DNA from: Henckelia pumila
Lineage: Eukaryota; Streptophyta; Magnoliopsida; Lamiales; Gesneriaceae
Reading direction: 5' to 3'
Assembly: GCF_033568475.1 (NCBI RefSeq)
Contig: NC_133122.1
Span: forward strand, 137,709,402-137,773,401
DNA: 64,000 bases
Made by a program: the position numbers and the translations under genes. This document shows positions 46,564 through 58,061 of this stretch, one piece after another. How positions within the stretch are numbered: position 1 is the stretch's first letter; every line of letters starts with the position of its first letter. The notes under the pieces are model-generated. The model did no database searches and was not told the origin of the DNA. It worked only from the letters and a program-made list of their open reading frames with translations.

Positions 46564-49020
46564 ATCATGAACAACAAAGATTTATTATTTGGCAAATTTG
46601 GTGCTACATAAGGGTGTCATAATTAAATTGCAAATGGTAGATATTATTGTCAATGATATATTCACATGAAATGCACACTTAAATTTAAAAATAGGCCATC
46701 ATACCAATTTCAATACAAATCTATCCACATCAACTTCAATGCCAAATTAAAAAGATGCATCCATATCAAAATTAATAAAATTCGATAATGAGGCCAAAAA
46801 ATATTAAAAATTAGTATGTAATCCACAAAAAGATAGGAATGAAAATTCGTACAATGACATCTGCTAACAAATTTTTTTAAAAAACAATTAAAGTCTTCTT
46901 ATGAATATTTTATCAAACATGTCAAAAGCACTTTTTTTACTAATAATTACAATCTTTATAAGGCTAAATATAATATTCGAACATCAATTTGAAAAAAAAT
47001 TTGTAACAGTATACTCTGGAAAAAAAAATTAGCATCTCACCCTGCCAAATCATGTGAAGATTACACCCTGAAAGCAGCATAACAAATCAACAGTCTAACC
47101 AATTTGGGTCGTCACCCACTCCAAAAATTCTGCACTATAGCATACATGTTCTTGTCTTTTCCTTTTCACCAATCACCATGTACGGCTACCCTATAATCAT
47201 CAAAACCATTCTCAGCATATAGTTTAAAAGAAATTGATGGGAAGGGTTAAAGAAAGAAACCTAGAAGTGGAAAAAATGATGGGAAATGAATATGAGATAA
47301 CTGCTTAGCATAATGAAAGGGAGGAGACGAACGTGATAAAGTGATTAGAGCAGATTTTAAGAGGTTCGAGTAGTTGTGGTCCGCCTGGACATTATTCATA
47401 AAGTTACCAAATTTTGAATCTCCATGAAGGTTACACGACATACAATATTATGAGGGGCAAAAGTGGAAAAATAATTTGATGTGTCACCAACGTACCAAAA
47501 CGGTTTGTATGTATAGATATTGGACGAAACTCATATAGACAAAGTTCATTTGAAAAAACCCTTCTTGCCGATAGAAGTTAAGGAACCCAAAATCTCCATC
47601 TCCATTCACCAAAAGTAACATAGAAAACAGAATAAATACTCCGACCCCTCTTTTCCTTCTGTTTAGCCTTGTTAAGCATTGTATATATCTATTCATCCTT
47701 ACTTTAAGATGCATACCACAAAAATATCAGCGATCACAATTTCTACCTAGAAATCCAAATATCACAAAATCAAGCGTAACTCTTATAACAATTCCAACTA
47801 ACATCTGTTTTTCCAAAACCACAGTTCAAAATTCTAATACACAGAACCAAACAACAAATAATTCCTTTGAATCAAGTACAAAAATGATGTTCCGTTCAGA
47901 CGCATACATATGTACAATTTTGTACCTGTCAAAGGGTTTGTCTTTCGCCATTGGGTTTCCATGATTTAGAGGTTTATCAACCTAGAACAGAACTTTGAAA
48001 GATGTTCACCTGGAAAATAAGTTCAAATGTAACTAGATTATACAATGATGAAAATAAAGTTCTTTGGTAGTATGTTGAAGAAAATTGCTTGTTTGAACTC
48101 GATGTCGTCTAGCACTTTCAACTTTGGCTGGCCTAAGGTGATAGATAATAGCCGAAGATGGGGCTTTGATGCGTTGTGATCGTAGGTATAAAATATCACA
48201 CATAGAATTAAGCTCAATCGAAGAGTCAAAAATCACATTACTCCAAACTTGTTTAAAATCTCGTTGAACAAAATGATACTAATGTATACAGGAACGTCTG
48301 AACTTCTTCTTACATGCAACTTGAAATTATAAAATATGCAATCTCAAAATAATAACGCATTTAAAACACAATTCGATCCTAAAAATAACATGCTAAAACA
48401 TTAATTCAAATAAGTATGCATAAAGTATTACAATGCATAAATTTTATAATATATATATATATGATTTTGGAGACATGAGTGGACATGAATTTTTTTTTTT
48501 GTATGTCAATGATTACATTTTCATTCAGAAAAAATATTGCAACTTGCAAGGAAAATAAGATCATCAATCAAAAAGTCAATAAAAAAATAAAAAATAATTA
48601 TAATACAAAATAAAAAAGAACGAAAAATTAATATATAAAAATCACGTGACTAAATGAAAAATTATCAATCACGTACTGAGCCAATTTTGATGTTAAGAAA
48701 AGCCGAAAATTTATTATTCATGATTTAAAAAATTATGAAATTATTGACTACCAAAAACTCCAAAATCTCAAATTTTAAAATCACTTTAAACGTATTAAAA
48801 ATAGAGCAAAATAATTTACATTGAAGACAAGTAAAATAAGAACTTTAAAAAAATTTAAAAAAAAATTCACGTGATTTTTACAATAAAAATATTTTAATTT
48901 TTCAAAAAAACAAAAAAAAAATTATAATAGGGTTTTAAATAAATATTAATTTTACAAATAAAAATTATAAAATAATTTTAAGTAAAATGAGTAAAAATAG
49001 TAATAAAAGAATAATAATAA
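46564..49020. other. AT-rich intergenic DNA
   Basis: It continues the locus interrupted by the copia nest. Around 48068-48110 it resembles 20245-20287 (GAAGAAAATTGCT, GAACTCGA, GTCGTCT). On the minus strand a possible exon start lies near 47950, with a short reading frame at 48033-48236. No protein was recognised. From 48440 on it is very AT-rich with homopolymer runs. Confidence 0.5.
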
Positions 49021-49241
49021 AAAAAGGTTGAATTCAAGGGGGTCACGAGGAATCGTAAACGGTTCTTTCCTATAGACTAGGGAGGCGGAACCAATAGACC
49101 GAATGCATTAATGTTGACTAATGTGGGCCAAAATTATATATACCTAAAATAGAAAAATTATACTATATATATACTACTAAATTTTTCAAAAATTTTTGGG
49201 GGGGCCGTGGCCTTCCTTCGCCCTACAGTAAATCCGCCCTT
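49021..49241. repeat. Unclassified repeat-like fragment ending in a G run
   Basis: About 220 bp with a G-run (TTTTTGGGGGGGCCGTGGCC) and a Pro-codon-like tail (GTAAATCCGCCCTTG), ending just where LINE homology begins. It looks like the end of an old transposon, but no terminal repeats were found. Confidence 0.3.
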
Positions 49242-49242
49242 G

Positions 49243-49655
49243 TGTCCTTGTATATCCCAACATTATCACCTCTACCAATGCGCCACCTAACTCCTTTTTC
49301 AATGAGATCACGACTTTATAATAACGACCTCAATATATAAGAAGGATTATTACCCAATGAAGCAGACAAAATATTCCGACGTCTAAAATATTTACCTTTT
49401 AAGAACCCGTGCAACCAGGGATTGTGGCTCCTCTATAATTCTCCAAATTTGCTTAGCCAAAAGAGATTTGTTAAAAGGAACCAATTTACGAAACACCATA
49501 CCCCCCATGCATTTTGGTTTACATAACTCCCTCCAAGCCTTCCAGTGCATTCTGGTTTTACCCCCCTCAAAGCCTCACCAATAATTAGAGCATTCTCTTT
49601 CTATCTCATCACAAATTGAAGTAGGAATCCGAAAACACGACATAGCATATGTCGG
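49243..49655 (-). pseudogene. LINE (L1-like) reverse transcriptase fragment
   Basis: Minus-strand translation gives the C-terminal part of a plant LINE RT. From the right it reads IPTYAMSCFRIPTSICDEIE, then GKTRMHWKAWRELCKPK, then GMVFRKLVPFNKSLLAKQIW and later VRWRIGRGDNVGIYKD. It is damaged: TGA at 49575-49577 in a position that is Trp in the family, a one-base insertion near the VLKGKYF block and a TAA for Trp near 49318. Only about 135 residues remain. No endonuclease or poly(A) tail is seen. The pieces are too short to show as long ORFs. Confidence 0.85.
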
Positions 49656-49894
49656 AATTGATCGTAATTTCAAGTGTGTGTGACAGCTGGGAGAGGCTTG
49701 TTGGAGCCACTTTAAAAAGAGAGCATCTGAGAGAGATTGGACTCTGCCCCAGCATAAGCTCCTCCATTATTTCTTCTTATTTCACTCAAGATGTTTATAG
49801 TATTATTTTTTTTGTTTTAATTAGGTTTCTTTTGACTTAAATATAATTGGGTGTTGTTTCTTTCTGCGCTTTAAATTAAAAGATCGGCTGTAGA

Positions 49895-50357
49895 TGTTGG
49901 CTCACCAATGTGTGGATATGCATTAACCAAGAGGATACACCAGAATGTCCAGGGAGTTGCTGCAGGTGATCAAGACTCATTGGTTTGTTGGTAACTGCTT
50001 ATAACTGACGGATAAGCAGTGTACCAGCTGGAATAATGTAGCAACTTCGGTTGGCTCAAGATATATAGGGTGATAGACTATTTTGAGATAGATATATAGA
50101 CTCGGCTGTATTGTTTCTCTCTACACTTTGGAATTGAGTTGTAAAATGCATTCTCTATAACTCTGTAAACTTGTTCTTGGTTATAGTGAAAGATCTCTAT
50201 GAAGGTCAAGAAGTGGATGTAGGATTTATCCGAACCACTATAAACTCTTGGTGTTGATTGTGTTCTTCTCATGGTGTTTATTATTCTTGCATGTGTGATC
50301 AAATATCGAGTGTGATTCTTGTAAACAAAGAGTGATTGTGTGCCGTGAATCACAACA
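49895..50357 (+). repeat. 5' LTR of a second copia element
   Basis: About 463 bp from TGTTGGCTC to CACAACA, followed after three bases by a primer-binding site. The 3' LTR is not in the window, so the start is inferred from the TGTTGG motif. Confidence 0.6.
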
Positions 50358-50360
50358 AAC

Positions 50361-50372
50361 TGGTATCAAAGC
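50361..50372 (+). other. Primer-binding site of the second copia element
   Basis: TGGTATCAAAGC, complementary to initiator-Met tRNA, 18 bp before the gag start. Confidence 0.9.
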
Positions 50373-50390
50373 CATTGGTTACGATCATCA

Positions 50391-52095
50391 ATGGGTTCAA
50401 CAAAGTTTGATATAGAGAAATTCACCGGGAAAAACAATTTCGGATTGTGGCGCTTGAAAATGAGAGCCCTACTGGTTCAACAAGGCACGGATGAGGCACT
50501 TCTTGGGGAAGAAAGGATGGCAGATTCTCTAAAAGAACCAGAGAAGAAAACCATTTTGGCAAAAGCCCACAGTGCACTTATCTTGAGTCTTGGAGATAGA
50601 GTTCTGAGGGAAGTTTCGAAGGAGACAAGTGTTGCTGCGATTTGGATCAAGCTGGAGAGTTTGTACATGAAAAAGTCCTTGGCAAATCGTCTCTTCTTGA
50701 AACAGAGACTATATACCTTCAAGATGCCAATGGGAAAGGAAATCGAAGATCATGTAGATGACTTTAACATGATCATCTTAGATCTGGAGAACATTGATAT
50801 CAAAATCGAGGATGAAGATCAGGCACTTCTCTTGTTACGATCTCTTCCAGACTCTTATGAACAATTAAGGGATACAATGATATATGGAAGAGAGGCTCTA
50901 ACACTTGAAGAGGTACATGCTGCGCTAATGTCGAAAGAACTCAATAAGAAATCAGAGTTGGTGAATGGAAATTCAACAGAGGGCCTATTTGTAAGGGGCC
51001 GCACTGAAAAGAGAGATTACAAAAACAAGGATAGGCCTCGGTTCAGGTCTAAGTCAAGAACCAAAAGGAAGTGTTTTCTTTGTCACAAAGAGGGACACTT
51101 CAAGAGGGAATGTCCAGAACTCAAGAGAAAGAACAAGGACAAAGAAGTAGAATCTGGAGATGTTGCAATTGCAACAGATGGTTATGAAAGTGCAGATGTT
51201 CTTTCAGTTACAACAGAGAAATCTGAGAAAGAATGGATTCTAGATTCAGGATGTTCTTTCCATATGAGCCCAAATAAACACTGGTTTTGTGACCTCATTA
51301 AAGGAGATGGTGGACAGGTTCTCATGGGAAACAATGTGGCTTGTAAAGTAGAAGGTGTAGGGTCAATCAAGCTCAAACTTGTAGATGGTACAGTGAAAGT
51401 CCTTACTAATGTAAGGTTTGTTCCAGGACTAAAGAGAAATTTAATCTCTTTAGGGATGCTTGATCAACAAGGATACACTTTCAAAGCCAAAGATGGACTG
51501 CTCACTATATCGAAAGGGGCTTTGGTGTTCATGAAAGGATTAAGGCATAATGGATTATACACTTTGCAAGGCACAACTCACCAAAATTCTAATGCTCTCT
51601 CAGTTTCACCTACTGATGACAGAACTAGACTCTGGCACTTGAGGCTAGGACATATAAGTGAAAGAGGATTGAGTGAGCTATGTAAGCAAGGAATTTTTGG
51701 AAATGATCAAATCAGTAAACTTGAGTTTTGCGAGCTCTGTGTACTGGGAAAACAAACAAGACTCAAGTTTAATAAAGCAATCCATAAAACTAAGGGCACA
51801 CTTGATTATATCCCTTCAGATGTTTGGGGGCCATCAAGAACTGCCACACATGGTGGATCTAGATATTTCATAATATTCATAGACGATTACTCTCGAAGGG
51901 TGTGGCTATACTTTATGAAACACAAGAATGAGGCCCTAAGTAAATTCATAGAATGGAAATCCTTGGTTGAGAATCAAACCAGCAGGAGAATCAAGCGTCT
52001 TAAGAACTGATAATGGACTGGAATTATTGGATCATAAGTTTACTGATCTGTGCAAGAAGAATGGTATTGCTAGGCAACTCACGGTGAGGCATACT
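50391..52095 (+). pseudogene. Copia gag, protease and start of integrase, truncated
   Basis: Begins MGSTKFDIEKF at 50391. Gag (WRLKMRALLVQQG, LKQRLYTFKM) is followed by a CCHC knuckle (CFLCHKEGHFKREC, residues 228-241), protease (DSGCSFHMS, residue 285 on) and the integrase zinc region (HLRLGHISERG ... CELCVLGKQ) and core (FIDDYSRRVW). A one-base insertion near 51997 shifts the frame. In the new frame the core continues (TDNGLELLDHKF, CKKNGIARQLTV) until about 52095, where sequence changes to the LTR of an Athila/Tat-like element. RT, RNase H and the 3' LTR are not in the window. Confidence 0.9.
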
Positions 52096-53498
52096 TGGTA
52101 GCGCTTATCGCGTACGCCCAAATTACCCGACTCAATCAGATAAACAAATTAATGTAGTAGTGTGAGTAGGGATCGTTTCCACGAGGAAAGGGAAATTTAA
52201 AAGTGTTCTTTAAAAGAAAAAGAGGGTTTTCAAGTTTGGATTAACTACTAAGAAATTTAAGCAACTAAAATTCACTGGCATGCAAAAATTAAATAAAGAT
52301 TGGAGAAATTCAATAGGAGACTAGACTTGGTTTCGGTCAACTACACCCTTGATTTCATTCGATCGATCATCGATTATCTAAAAATCTTTAATCACGTTGA
52401 ATATTCATCATTGGAAATTAAATTCCTGTTTTACCTTAATCTTAGTTAACTAGACACAAGCGTTCTAAGATAACCCTTATCAATGAATCAACCCAATACA
52501 AGCGATTAGATTTAAACTCACGATAACATGCAAACTAGTAAAACTGATAAATCTAGACAACTCATACACAAGCGGATGAATTTAGCCTAGTCAATTATTA
52601 TCCCTACAATTTCTAACCTCACAAGCGGACGATTATTAATTGTAGTTGCTTCGCAAATCAGATAATTCGAACAATTACGTATTCAAACTCTAATTTAGCA
52701 GTAGATTATATATAAGAATTATCAGGTGATCAATCTAATAATCAAACATACAATCATGAAATAAATCAGAATAATACTTGATACTCAACAATAATCAAAC
52801 TTTGTAAAACAAAAATCTCACGAGTAAATTAATCAAGGGCTTCGTTTTCCTTAACCAAGTATTAAAAACTAGCCAACACAATTCATGAAGAACAAAGTAA
52901 AAATTATAAGAAAAGGTGGAATTCTAGAATTCTTAGAAAAAACCTAAGCTTTGCAAGAGATTATAAAATCCGTCTCTCCCCCTCTCCCTGCGTTCTTCCC
53001 CCAATTCTCAATAATAAAACTCTATCTTGGTAACAAATCATCCAAAGATAAGCCTAGGAATTAAAACAAGAGTTTCCAAAACATAAAATTCTTCCAAAAA
53101 TAAGTCTGTGCGACCGATGGGGCGCGCGCTCCATATAGTGGCGCGCGCTCTCAACCTCTACGCTCTTTCATTCCTCAGAATGGCGCGCGCGCTCATTGTT
53201 CCTGCGCGGGCGCTCAGTATCTACGCACTTTCTCCTCTTTTCTTCTCAGCAATGGTGCGGGCGCGCCACTCAGCAGGGCGGGCGCTCCTTGCTCTCGAAT
53301 TTCTCCTTTTCTTCAAATCTTTAAGCCTTCAATTCTTGATCTTTTTTTCCCTCTTTTGCACTTATATCCATCAACTCGATTCCCACGCCTTGTTTCCTTC
53401 ATATAACAAAAACAACAGAAAAGCGCATAAAATCGACCAATAAAACACAAGAGTCAAGCACAATACTAACAATATAAGCGCATAAAATGCACTTATCA
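52096..53498 (-). repeat. 3' LTR of the Athila/Tat-like element
   Basis: 1403 bp. In element sense it starts TGATAAGTGCATTTTATGC and ends GCGCTACCA. It carries a GC-box array near its start (53108-53293). The left end abuts the interrupted copia integrase at 52095. Confidence 0.75.
53108..53293 (-). repeat. GC-rich box array in the Athila/Tat-like LTR
   Basis: About three repeats of roughly 65-70 bp, each with a pair of boxes (GGCGCGCGCTC or GCGCGGGCGCTC) followed by CTACGC and a pyrimidine-rich linker. Translations here give Ala/Arg-rich peptides and are not genes. The array falls in the U3 part of the LTR. Confidence 0.8.
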
Positions 53499-53513
53499 AA
53501 TTTCCCCAAACTT
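53499..53513 (-). other. Polypurine tract of the Athila/Tat-like element
   Basis: On the minus strand AAGTTTGGGGAAAT directly precedes the LTR start. Confidence 0.7.
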
Positions 53514-55191
53514 AAACTCTTGTTCGTCCCGAACAAAACCAAATTTCTAAAAAAGAAACTTACACAACACCCCAGAATCATCAAGAATTATCGTGTATCA
53601 ATAACCTCAGCAATGAAATCTAAAATTTTTAAATCCAATCACATCACATCCTCCTAACATTGAAAAATTATTTAAGCAAGAAACATAGATCAACCTTATA
53701 GGCTTTTAGACTCCGCAACTCACGTTCACAACACTCTCCCCCAAACTCAACACAAACATCTATAGATCATGAGGACTTTCAAGGTAACTCGGGATCAACA
53801 CAAAAGACATTCAATCAAAAACGCTCACAATCAAATTAGCTCAAGAAAGAATAAAGTGTGTGCGTGTTTTGATCAAAATGCATATTCATCAAAAATGTCA
53901 ATCGACAATCCATAGGCTAAACTCTCACAATCTCTCTCCACTAGTATATTAGGCGACTGTGACTTTGTCCATAGGTCTTATTCAGCTTATAATGTACAAC
54001 TGGGCTTATGGCTACAAACGAAGGAAAAAATTCAAAAAGGGAGTAAAATATGATTTTATCTCTTAAATCCACTCCTCTTCATTCACACGGCAAACTTTTT
54101 CATTCTTTTCAACTCCATTTTTTTTCTTTGCATTTTCGTCCCGCTTTTTTTTTTTCTTTTTCACAGTTTTCTCTTTTTTTTTTTTTTTTTTAGATTTCTC
54201 CACCCAACGTATTTCTTTCTTTCTCTTTTTTTTTTCTCTACTACTACACTTCTGTCGATTTTTCATTGAAATTCTCAACACACTATCCATTTAAGTATTC
54301 AAATCAAGAGTATAAAAATCAAACATGCAATTACTCCTTAAAGGTAGGAAATAATGTTTAAGCTGCAGGTAGTAATTGTAGGACCTTGAAATAATGCCGA
54401 ATTGGGTTTTATCACACGTTTTCACGCATGCCATTCATTTTCAATTAGCTCAAAAGGGGTAATAGGGACATAATGTATTAAGGGTGGCTTGAAAGGCTCA
54501 ATCGAATTAGAAAAATTGCCTATCTCATTCCTAAGTCACAGTATACCCGTATTGCGCCCCGAGGGATGTTCAAGCTAGTTCTAGATTAATCTCTCTCCAC
54601 AATTAACTCATATGAATTCAACCAGTGCACAAAAAAAAAGAAATCACCAACAGTAAACGGTGATTTTGCACAACAAAAACTCAGCAAATGCACCTCTTGT
54701 GCTCATGTATATGTGATAGCTCAAAGGGCAACTATGGATAATGCATGAATAAATAAGTAAAGGCCCAATTGATCCAAACGACGCCTCAATACTTTCTATT
54801 TCTGTCTGTTTCAAATTCAGGGTCAAACGAAATTCACAGAGTATATAAGAGTTTCAAGTTCACTTGGTCGAAGTTTCAAAAAAAAATTTGTTTGTCAGGA
54901 GGCAGACATTCAAGGATTCAATTTCCCCATTAAAACAACTAAACATTGGTTATCTTACCATTGATCTCAAAAGTGATGCAACCCATACAACTCACACAAA
55001 AACCAATAATCAATAAATTAACAAACTAGACATGGACACACAAACACAACTGACGCTCAATTAAACAAAGCAAAACAAAGCAACACCTAACATCCTACGG
55101 AACTCCCCCCAAACTTAGGTACATACATTGTCCTCAATGATATGACAGTATAAAATAACAGAACCAGGACATGTACCTCGGGTGATGACCG
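53514..55191 (-). other. Non-coding 3' region of the Athila/Tat-like element
   Basis: No credible gene. It contains a pyrimidine-rich low-complexity stretch at about 54115-54240. On the minus strand this gives a Lys-rich ORF, which is only the translation of AAG/AAA repeats. Long 3' non-coding regions are normal in this group. Confidence 0.6.
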
Positions 55192-56358
55192 TTAGTGGTC
55201 ACCACCATCACCATCAGGATGTGGATCAGCAGGAGGGTCAGTCGGGCCAAACATCGGAGACCACTGTGGTCGTGGGGGCAGGAAGCTGGCACCATCAGGA
55301 AAGTAGTGTGGGAGAACAGCTACAGAGAGGTCCATCATGTAGTTCATAAAGATTCCAGACGTCTGCTGCATAGTGCGAATATCCTCTCTCTGCTTCTGCT
55401 GCTCCTGTCGTGATAGGCGCACCTCCTCCTCGAGTCTAGCCAATGGATCAGTCATAGAAGGATCCGACTGATGCTGGGGTGCCTGTGCTCGACGTCCTGC
55501 AGCTCTCTCGTCTCTCGCTTGCTGCACCGCTGGAGGTATCAAGCGGGTGTTACAGTCAAATGCAATGGCGGTGATGGGCTTCAAAATCTCCTCCATGGGT
55601 CTCCAGTCCACCCCGACCTCCTCACAAAGATCAGAAATAATGACAGGCAATGCAAGACCACCACTCATCTTGCCGCCTACTACGTGCAGAATAGTCTCTT
55701 GACAAATGAGTCCCAAATCAATGGAATTCCCCTCCACAATGCAATAGAGCAATAAAGCTCGATCCCGTGTAACCTCGTGCTCATGGTCGGTCGGCTTCAG
55801 ATGAGCACAAATAAAATTATACCACAGATTGACCTCATATTGCAGCCCAGTCTTCTTTAACTTGGATGGCATACCATCTCGCCCATAGCGCCACTCAGCC
55901 CCCGGTCAACAGATGCGACGAATAACAGCGTCGTAATCAGTGTCACTGTTTTTGAATTCTTGATATTCGTCGTGATACACCGGAGGAATCTTAAAGAGAG
56001 TATTGATGGTGTGGGAGTCGAATGGAACCATTTTCCCACGCACGAGTACCTTCAACTGAACATGTTTCACCTTGAGGTTGGCGTAGAACTCTCTAACCAA
56101 AGGAACAACTGCGTCTTGAGGTTGCTTTGCAAACTCCTGCCATTTTCGGGCAACAATTTCCCGACCAACACTCGTCATATAAGTACTAGGGTCAAAACCA
56201 ATAGATGCGTCGAATCCTCGTTCGGCGAGGATATTCTTCCCAAGCCATTCTTGATAAATTGCAGCCGCCTGGGCATTCCAGAAACGCTTACTATCTGCGG
56301 AAGGGGCGGGAGTAGAAGAAGAAGAGGCCCCAAACTTAGTTTTCTTCGTGGGCGCCAT
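55192..56358 (-). pseudogene. Plant transposon protein ORF (extra ORF of Athila/Tat elements)
   Basis: Likely start at 56358 (MAPTKKTKFGASSSS); an upstream in-frame Met at 56403 is less likely. The first 150 residues include the block KVLVRGKMVPFDSHTINTLF, which is characteristic of the domain annotated as putative plant transposon protein in Athila/Tat-type elements. A TGA at 55906-55908 interrupts ICRPGAEW-type sequence (CGA expected). The second part (NLWYNFICAHLKPTDHEHEV, ALLLYCIVEGNSIDLG) belongs to the same domain. It is followed by a Gln/Arg-rich coiled-coil-like segment and an Asp/Pro/His tail ending at 55192. It lies in the same sense as pol and downstream of it. Its biochemical role is unknown. 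Confidence 0.8.
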
Positions 56359-56865
56359 AGAACAAACACTTGGTGTGCACTCCTGAAAATTCACAAAAAC
56401 CACAATACCACACCCTTCTTCCCTCTAACTTCAACAATATACCCACGGTACGACTCCACCACAATCACCAAACAACCAATTAACAAATAATATGCCCCCA
56501 AACTTCAACAAAATTCAAACTTCACAACTTCACAATATGAATATCGGCTTGAAGGAAAGCTTCAAACCCGAAAATGAAAACCAACACTTACCCAATATAA
56601 GAACGAACTCGATGTCCGACTTGAAAAGCTCCAAACAATTCCCACTAACAATATGAGCAATCTGACCAAAATCCACGCTTCTTCGACGGGTTGAGAGAAA
56701 TTGGGGAAAGGATTTGGGAGATTGTATTAGACAAATCGCTCCAAAGAAGAGATTTGGTGAATGAAATCGATCTCGTGAGATTAGGGATTTAGGGAAGTTT
56801 GCAAGAGTTGGGGGAGAAAGTGAGACAACAAACTCGAAAAAGTGTTTTATATATCCCGTCGTGCG

Positions 56866-57200
56866 GGCGCTTGGTGGTGATGGAGCGCGCGCGCATAGGC
56901 TTCGCACAATTTATCTCTCGAGATGTTAGATCGCGCGGGCGCTCCTGAAAGTGGGGCGCGCGCTCATGTGCTTCGACTTTATAAGACTTGGTGCCCAGGG
57001 ATTGCGTGGGCGCTCAATGTTGTGGGGCGCGCGCTCATTAGCTTCGCAAAAATGAAATTTCCTGACTTTAAAGCTGCGCGGGCGCGCGATAGAGTGGGGC
57101 GCGCGCTCTTGGCCTACGCAAAAATATAAATTTTCTGATATAGAGGTGGCGCGGCCGCGCAATAGAGTGGGGCGCGTGCTCTATGGCTTCGAATTGTCCA
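56866..57200 (-). repeat. Tandem GC-box array between integrase and the extra ORF
   Basis: Four to five repeats of about 70 bp. Each contains GCGCGGGCGC-type and GTGGGGCGCGCGCTC boxes about 20 bp apart, then CTTCG. The third and fourth repeats also share an AT-rich linker (AAAATATAAATTTTCTGA-like). It is the same architecture as in this element's LTR (53108-53293). Ala/Arg-rich ORFs across it are by-products. Confidence 0.85.
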
Positions 57201-57387
57201 ATTTTCTGCGAGGAAAAGTAAAACCATATCAACTCTCAAGTTACGCAAAATTAATAAAGTAAAAACTAAGATAAAATGACAAAAGAAATGAATGAAACAG
57301 AGGTGTAAAGACGAGAAAAATAAAAAATTGGGTTGCCTCCCAAAAAGCGCTTGGTTTATAGTTGTCAGCCCGACTGGATGCTATGAG

Positions 57388-58061
57388 TTAATCAATCTGT
57401 GGCGGATCATCGAGTGTGAGATCATGAGCATCCTCTTCCTCATTTGCTTGGACCCCTTCAAAGTAATGCTTCAGGCGTTGGCCATTCACCTTGAATATTT
57501 TCGACGTTTCCAAGCTCTTTATCTCTACTGCACCATGAGGAAAAACATTAGTGATAACAAACGGGCCAATCCATCTAGAACGCAACTTACCTGGGAATAA
57601 TCGAAGTCGTGAGTGATATAACAAAACTTTTTGACCGGCTTCAAAGACCTTTTTAGAAATCATCTTGTCGTGGAAAGCCTTTGTCTTTTCCTTATAAATC
57701 TTTGAGCTCGCATATGCATCATTACGTATCTCTTCTAGTTCTTGTAACTGCAGCTTCCTGTGCGCTCCACTCTCATCCGTCTGCATGTTGAAATTTTTAA
57801 TAGCCCAGTAGGCTCGATTCTCCAATTCGACAAGCAGATGGCATGGTTTCCCAAAAATCAACCGATATGGGGACATCCCAATCGGTGTCTTGAACGCGGT
57901 TCTGTATGCCCACAGTGCATCATCCAAGCGCAAACTCCAGTCTTTCCTAGTAGGATTTACTGTCTTCTCCAAAACGGATTTGATTTCTTGATTTGAGACC
58001 TCAGCTTGGCCATTCGATTGCGGGTGATACGCAGTGGAGAGTTTGTGCGTCACATGATATC
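57388..58061 (-). pseudogene. Athila/Tat-like integrase, C-terminal part
   Basis: From the right the protein starts mid-domain at [19 protein letters not shown], passes the catalytic Glu region ([16 protein letters not shown]) and continues through [33 protein letters not shown] sequence to the C-terminal domain ([21 protein letters not shown]). It stops at 57388. Apparent residues before YRYHVTH are translated from the LTR at 58062. No stop or frameshift is visible in what remains. Confidence 0.9.

Larger units (their letters stand above)
52096..58061 (-). mobile_element. Athila/Tat-like gypsy element, 3' part
   Basis: A minus-strand element: integrase end (58061-57388), a spacer with GC boxes, a plant-transposon-protein ORF (56358-55192), a long non-coding stretch, a polypurine tract and the 3' LTR (52096-53498). 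Its 5' half lies beyond the LTR inserted at 58062. Integrase sequence ([17 protein letters not shown]) and a large extra ORF downstream of pol are typical of the Athila/Tat branch. Which lineage is not settled. Confidence 0.8.

Noticed and set aside
53108..53443. Ala/Arg-rich ORFs over GC boxes (also 56923-57162 and 13997-14301)
   Set aside because: Composition follows the GC-box repeats in LTR or spacer sequence; frames are open by chance on both strands.
54063..54290. Lys-rich minus-strand ORF
   Set aside because: It is the translation of a pyrimidine-rich low-complexity tract in the 3' non-coding region of a gypsy element.
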